64,000 nucleotides of DNA. Origin: Streptomyces violaceoruber (lineage in GTDB: Bacteria; Actinomycetota; Actinomycetes; Streptomycetales; Streptomycetaceae). The notes beneath the pieces were generated by a model. It was not told the DNA's origin and searched no databases. It worked only from the letters and a program-made list of their open reading frames with translations. The translations under genes and the position numbers were made by a program. This document shows, one piece after another, positions 60,641-64,000 of the stretch; position 1 is the first letter of the stretch, and every line of letters begins with the position of its first letter. The stretch spans positions 7,688,001 through 7,752,000 of the forward strand of contig NZ_CP137734.1 in assembly GCF_033406955.1 (NCBI RefSeq), read 5' to 3'.

Positions 60641-60785
60641 CGGGCTGCTCCTGAAACGACGGCGGGGCCGCGACCAGGATAGTTCGGCCGCGAATCACCG
60701 CCCCCGCCGAGTGGGACGACCCCGGCTGGGAACCCAGGTGGCCTGGATGCCGAAGGCGGGGGCGCGCAGGCGAAGGAGTACCACG

Positions 60786-61013
60786 ATGGCGAAGAACCGC
60801 GACGACCGCGAGCGCCTGAAGAAGGGCGACAAGGTCACCTGGAGCAGCCACGGCTCCCGCACCGAGGGGGAGGTGGAGAAGAAGATCACCAAGCGCACCG
60901 AGGCGGCCGGCCGCACCGTGGACGCCTCCGCCGACGATCCGCAGTACCAGGTCCGCAGCGACAGGTCGGGCCGGTCGGCGGTGCACAAGCCGTCCGCGCT
61001 GAAGAAGAAGTGA
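60786..61013 (+). CDS. DUF2945 (hypervirulence-associated) small protein
   Basis: A 75-residue Lys-rich protein. LKKGDKVTWSSHGSRTEGEV, EKKITKRTEAAGRTVDASAD and HKPSALKKK follow the DUF2945 consensus, a small SH3-like barrel of unknown function, often next to DUF3140 as here. It heads a three-gene string with 6-base and then overlapping junctions. Confidence 0.82.
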   Translation: MAKNRDDRERLKKGDKVTWSSHGSRTEGEVEKKITKRTEAAGRTVDASADDPQYQVRSDRSGRSAVHKPSALKKK

Positions 61014-61019
61014 GGGACC

Positions 61020-61361
61020 ATGGACGGCAACGAGCAGGACCGGACCCGGGACGACTTCCACGAACTGGTGAACATGACACCGGCCGGACTGGACCGGTGG
61101 CTCGACACCGACGAGTCGCGCGACGCCGGGCACCACCAGGACGGCGGCGAGTCCGTCGGACACGCCTCCGGACGCCGGATCGTCGAGATCCTGCACAAGA
61201 ACAAGGGCGACCTCTCCGACGACGACTACGAGCACATGCGCAAGGTCGTCGGCTACGTCCGCCGCCACCTGGCCCAGCGCCCGTCGGGCGACGTCGAGGA
61301 CACCCGGTGGCGGTACTCGCTCATGAACTGGGGCCACGACCCCCTGGCCCACCATGGATGA
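61020..61361 (+). CDS. DUF3140 protein
   Basis: A 113-residue protein (DDFHELVNMTPAGLDRWLDT, GESVGHASGRRIVEILHKNK, DVEDTRWRYSLMNWGHDPL) matching DUF3140, possibly nucleic-acid-binding, of unknown role. It overlaps the following gene by 8 bases. Confidence 0.8.
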   Translation: MDGNEQDRTRDDFHELVNMTPAGLDRWLDTDESRDAGHHQDGGESVGHASGRRIVEILHKNKGDLSDDDYEHMRKVVGYVRRHLAQRPSGDVEDTRWRYSLMNWGHDPLAHHG

Positions 61362-61788
61362 CGACCCGCACCGGCGCCCCGAGGGGGTCAGCGACGAGAC
61401 CGTCGAGGCCCTCGGTTCCCTGTCCAAGGCCCTGGAGACGACCGAGTGCGCCCGCGGCCACCTGTTCGCCTTCCACCAGCACACCGGCTCGGCGGACTTC
61501 GAACTCGACCGCGCCGTCGAGCTGCTGCGCGCCGCGGGGCACCCGGAGCTGGCGGAGCGGGTGCGCACCGAGATACTGGGCCGCAACGTCATCCCCGGCC
61601 ACTGGACGTTCCAGATCGTCGACGCCTACGACCGGACGTACTACCAGCCGTTCCGGGACCTGGAGCGGGACGCGGTGGCGCGTCTCGCCGAGGGCCGCCG
61701 CCACCTGTACGAGGCGGAGCTGAAGGAGGTCCGCCGGACCCGGAACCACCCGGACCACACCTCCCGCCCGGACGGCCCCCGCGGCTGA
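61354..61788 (+). CDS. Uncharacterised helical protein
   Basis: A 144-residue acidic helical protein (VSDETVEALGSLSKALETTE, LERDAVARLAEGRRHLYEAE). I do not recognise a named family. Gene overlap with DUF3140 and DUF2945 upstream suggests a shared stress or DNA-related task. Confidence 0.7.
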   Translation: MDDDPHRRPEGVSDETVEALGSLSKALETTECARGHLFAFHQHTGSADFELDRAVELLRAAGHPELAERVRTEILGRNVIPGHWTFQIVDAYDRTYYQPFRDLERDAVARLAEGRRHLYEAELKEVRRTRNHPDHTSRPDGPRG

Positions 61789-61815
61789 CGGTTCCCCCCG
61801 CCCCCGGCCCGGGGC

Positions 61816-63192
61816 TCAGTCGCGTCCGCGGGCCCGCCTGAAACGGTCCAGGCCCTCGGAGAGGTCGACGATCGGGTCGGGGTAGGCGTCGTACGCGGCA
61901 CGCGCCGCCTTCGCCAGCCGCCAGGGCTCGTGCACGGAGCGGCCCGCGAGCCCGGCCAGCTCGGGCACCCAGCGCCGGACGTACGCCCCGTCGGGGTCGA
62001 ACCGCCGCGCCTGCGTGGTCGGGTTGAGGACCCGGTGCGGCCGGGTGTCGGTACCGGTGCCCGCGGCCCACTGCCAGTTCAGCTGGTTGTTGGCCACGTC
62101 GCCGTCCACGAGCAGCTCCAGGAAGTGCCGGGCGCCGACCCGCCAGTCCACGTACAGCGTCTTGGTGAGGAAACTGGCGACCAGCAGCCGGCCCCGGTTG
62201 TGCATCCACCCCTCGTGCCGCAGCTGGCGCATCGCGGCGTCCACGACCGGGTAGCCCGTGCGCCCGTCCCGCCACGCGGCGGCGTCCGCCTCGGCGGCCG
62301 CGCCGGTGCGCCAGCGGTCGTGCCGGGTGCGGTAGTCGGCGGCCGACGCGTGCGGGCGGGCGGCCAGCACCTGGTGGTGGAAGTCCCGCCAGGCCAGCTG
62401 CCGCACGAACGCCTCGGCTCCGGGGCCGCCCGCACGCCGGGCCCGGTGGACCAGCTCGACGGGGGAGAGGGCACCCAGGTGCAGGTCGGGGGAGAGCCGG
62501 GAGGTGGCGTCGCCGGCCAGGTCGTCGTGGTGGTCCGCGTAATCGGCGATGCCGCCGCGCAGCCACGCCGTCAGGCGCTTCCTGGCGTCCCGTTCCCCAC
62601 CGGTCGGCAGCCCCGGGGACAGCCCCGTCAGGTCCCCGCGGGCGGGCAGCGGCTCCGAGCCGACGCCGTCCGGGACCCGGACCCTGCGCGGGGCGGCCAG
62701 CGGCTCGCGGACGGCTCGCTCGCTCCAGCGCCGGAAGTACGGCGTGAAGACCGCGAAGTGGTCGGAGGAGGCCGGGGTGACGGATCCCGGGGCCAGCACG
62801 GTGGTCACGGCGTCGTGCACGTGCAGCCGGCAGCCCCGCGCCGACAGGGCGGACCGCAGGAGCTCCTCGCGCCGGTGCGCGTGCGCGCTGACGTCGGCCG
62901 CCAGGTGCACCTCGTCGGCCTCCGCCTCCCCGGCCACCGCGCACACCTCCTCGACCAGGTCGCCGGAGCGGACGACCAGCCGCCCGCCCCGGTCCCGCAG
63001 CCCCGAGTCCAGGTCCCGCAGACAGTCGGCGAGGAGGGCGAGCCGGTTGGGCGCGGCGAATCCGGCCGCGTCCACGGCCCGGTCGCGGACGAACAGCGGC
63101 ACCACGGCATCGGAGCGGTCCAGGGCCGCACGCAGCGGCGGATGGTCGTGCAGCCGCAGATCGCGGGTGAACAGGACGACCGACGTGGCCAT
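61816..63192 (-). CDS. phr: Deoxyribodipyrimidine photolyase
   Basis: A 458-residue cryptochrome/photolyase protein. The N-terminal alpha/beta domain (VVLFTRDLRLHDHPPLRAAL) is followed by the FAD-binding helical domain with LSPDLHLGALSPVELVHRAR, QLAWRDFHHQVLA, GYPVVDAAMRQLRHEGWMHN and a final FDPDGAYVRRWVPEL. It repairs UV-induced cyclobutane dimers using light. The ATG at 63192 matches the usual start. Confidence 0.9.
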   Translation of the reverse strand: MATSVVLFTRDLRLHDHPPLRAALDRSDAVVPLFVRDRAVDAAGFAAPNRLALLADCLRDLDSGLRDRGGRLVVRSGDLVEEVCAVAGEAEADEVHLAADVSAHAHRREELLRSALSARGCRLHVHDAVTTVLAPGSVTPASSDHFAVFTPYFRRWSERAVREPLAAPRRVRVPDGVGSEPLPARGDLTGLSPGLPTGGERDARKRLTAWLRGGIADYADHHDDLAGDATSRLSPDLHLGALSPVELVHRARRAGGPGAEAFVRQLAWRDFHHQVLAARPHASAADYRTRHDRWRTGAAAEADAAAWRDGRTGYPVVDAAMRQLRHEGWMHNRGRLLVASFLTKTLYVDWRVGARHFLELLVDGDVANNQLNWQWAAGTGTDTRPHRVLNPTTQARRFDPDGAYVRRWVPELAGLAGRSVHEPWRLAKAARAAYDAYPDPIVDLSEGLDRFRRARGRD

Positions 63193-63623
63193 GGCGCTCC
63201 TCGCAGGGGATGTCGGGCGGGCGACGGTACCGGACCGGCGGCCCCCCGGCGCGGGGACGCGCTGACCACCGCCGCGCCCGGTCGGAGCGCCCGCCCCGCC
63301 TGGGCAAGCCGGGCCCGGTTCCCGCTGTCCGGCGTCACCGGAGCCCGTACCCGGCCCCGGTGCGGGTCGGACGGCCCGAAGGCGCAGGCCCACCCGGCTT
63401 GGTGCGGGGCCGTGGGACGGACCGGTCACAGGGGCGGCGGTGCCGGCGATGGGCCGGGGAGCCGCGTGGGCCGGGCTCCCGGCTGTTGGCCCTCGGCCCG
63501 GTGGGGCGTGTCGGGCATCGTCGGACCGGAGAGCGTTCGGTCACCCGGATCGGCTTCAGGGCATGGGGGAGGGCCGGAGAGCCATGGATCACCGGGCGGC
63601 TCGGGGCCGTGGGCACGGGCCCC
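63193..63623. other. Non-coding stretch
   Basis: GC-rich sequence upstream of the photolyase. No gene, repeat or clear promoter is recognised on either strand. Confidence 0.4.
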
Positions 63624-63651
63624 CGGGCCCCCGGTGCGGGCCGGGGGCCCG
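63624..63651 (-). terminator. Terminator hairpin after the DUF2867 gene
   Basis: CGGGCCCCCGG and CCGGGGGCCCG pair perfectly around six bases, 7 bases past the stop codon of the edge gene. The stem is very stable, without a T-tract. Confidence 0.65.
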
Positions 63652-63658
63652 GTCGGGC

Positions 63659-64000
63659 TCAGGATCCGGTGGCGTCGGGGCCCGGGCCCGGCGGTTCCGC
63701 TGCGCGGGCGGCTGCGCGGGCGATGTTGCGGGCCATGCCGCCGAAGACCACGGCGTGGAAGGGCGACACGCTCCACCAGTAGGCGTGGCCCGCCAGCCCG
63801 TGCGGATGGAACAGCGCCCGCTGGCGGTACCGCGTCCGCCCGGCGTCGTCGGTCTCGGCGTACATCTCCAGCCAGGCCAGCCCCGGCAGCCGCATCTCGG
63901 CGCGCAGCCGCAGCAGCCGCCCGGGGACGATCTCCTCCACCCGCCAGAAGTCCAGCGAGTCGCCGACCCGCAGTCGCGCGGCGTCCCGGCGTCCCCGGCG
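63659..64000 (-). CDS. DUF2867 domain protein, partial at window edge
   Basis: The last 113 residues are visible (RVGDSLDFWRVEEIVPGRLL, LRLPG-like LRAEMRLPGLAWLEMYAETD, ALFHPHGLAGHAYWWSVSPF). This SRPBCC-like DUF2867 segment is usually the C-terminal half of an NAD-dependent epimerase-type protein. The N-terminal Rossmann part lies beyond the window. Confidence 0.75.
   Translation of the reverse strand, partial: RRGRRDAARLRVGDSLDFWRVEEIVPGRLLRLRAEMRLPGLAWLEMYAETDDAGRTRYRQRALFHPHGLAGHAYWWSVSPFHAVVFGGMARNIARAAARAAEPPGPGPDATGS

Overview
The window is about 73% GC, with dense genes, GTG starts and many ATGA/GTGA overlaps. Its families (AfsR/SARP regulator, Hrd sigma factor, LAL-type LuxR regulator, SpoIIE-type phosphatase with STAS and HATPase partners, sigmaR-type promoters) are those of Streptomyces. 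From memory, the order HrdC - LysR - FMN reductase - TetR - LacI - thioredoxin - deformylase at one end, and the MXAN_6230/SCO0854 RING protein, KDPG aldolase and sugar kinase at the other, resembles the S. coelicolor SCO0850-SCO0900 arm. That comparison could not be run here. No rRNA, tRNA, intact transposase, integrase or CRISPR array was seen.

1-21 kb is orderly chromosome: an MFS exporter, an alpha/beta hydrolase divergent from a SARP/BTAD regulator (11-bp tandem repeats between them), PPC and CBS proteins, a tiny membrane protein behind four 14-bp start-codon repeats, the HrdC-like sigma factor, a FAD oxidoreductase/pyruvyl-transferase pair, TerC, and regulator/enzyme pairs with clear palindromic operators (XRE/SDR and TetR/FMN reductase). 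Thioredoxin, and separately a TPR protein with peptide deformylase, each lie behind an exact GGAAT-N18-GTT sigmaR-type promoter. Pirin closes this block.

21-34 kb is accessory and decaying. The pirin 3' end and its downstream flank recur at 28.6 kb, and a third 3'-end copy lies at 34.0 kb. Between the copies are a LuxR-RdmC-like hydrolase-ABC operon with two frameshifts, an NmrA/SnoaL/TetR unit, relics of LysR, GH127, DUF5695, DUF2283 and metallo-beta-lactamase genes, and an intact CmtR-type repressor with a CDF exporter.

34-39 kb is a signalling cluster: receiver-PP2C phosphatase, CHASE3-type histidine kinase, stand-alone receiver, STAS antagonist and HATPase anti-sigma-like kinase.

39-48.5 kb is the most interesting region. 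A two-gene module (Met/His-rich membrane protein plus SigC-like ECF sigma factor) occurs twice in tandem, followed by a MITE-like element and copper genes: PepSY protein, DUF5134-like protein, Met/His-tailed small protein, CopA ATPase and PCu(A)C-like protein. Two of the copper transcription units start behind nearly identical ECF-type promoters, and a third promoter of the same layout lies divergently at 39.45 kb. The simplest model is that the duplicated sigma factors drive the copper genes.

48.5-64 kb returns to ordinary chromosome: a TetR-controlled membrane protein, a frameshifted RING-type protein, KDPG aldolase with a sugar kinase, small membrane and stress-type proteins (DUF2945, DUF3140), a thioesterase, a photolyase and a DUF2867 gene cut by the window edge.
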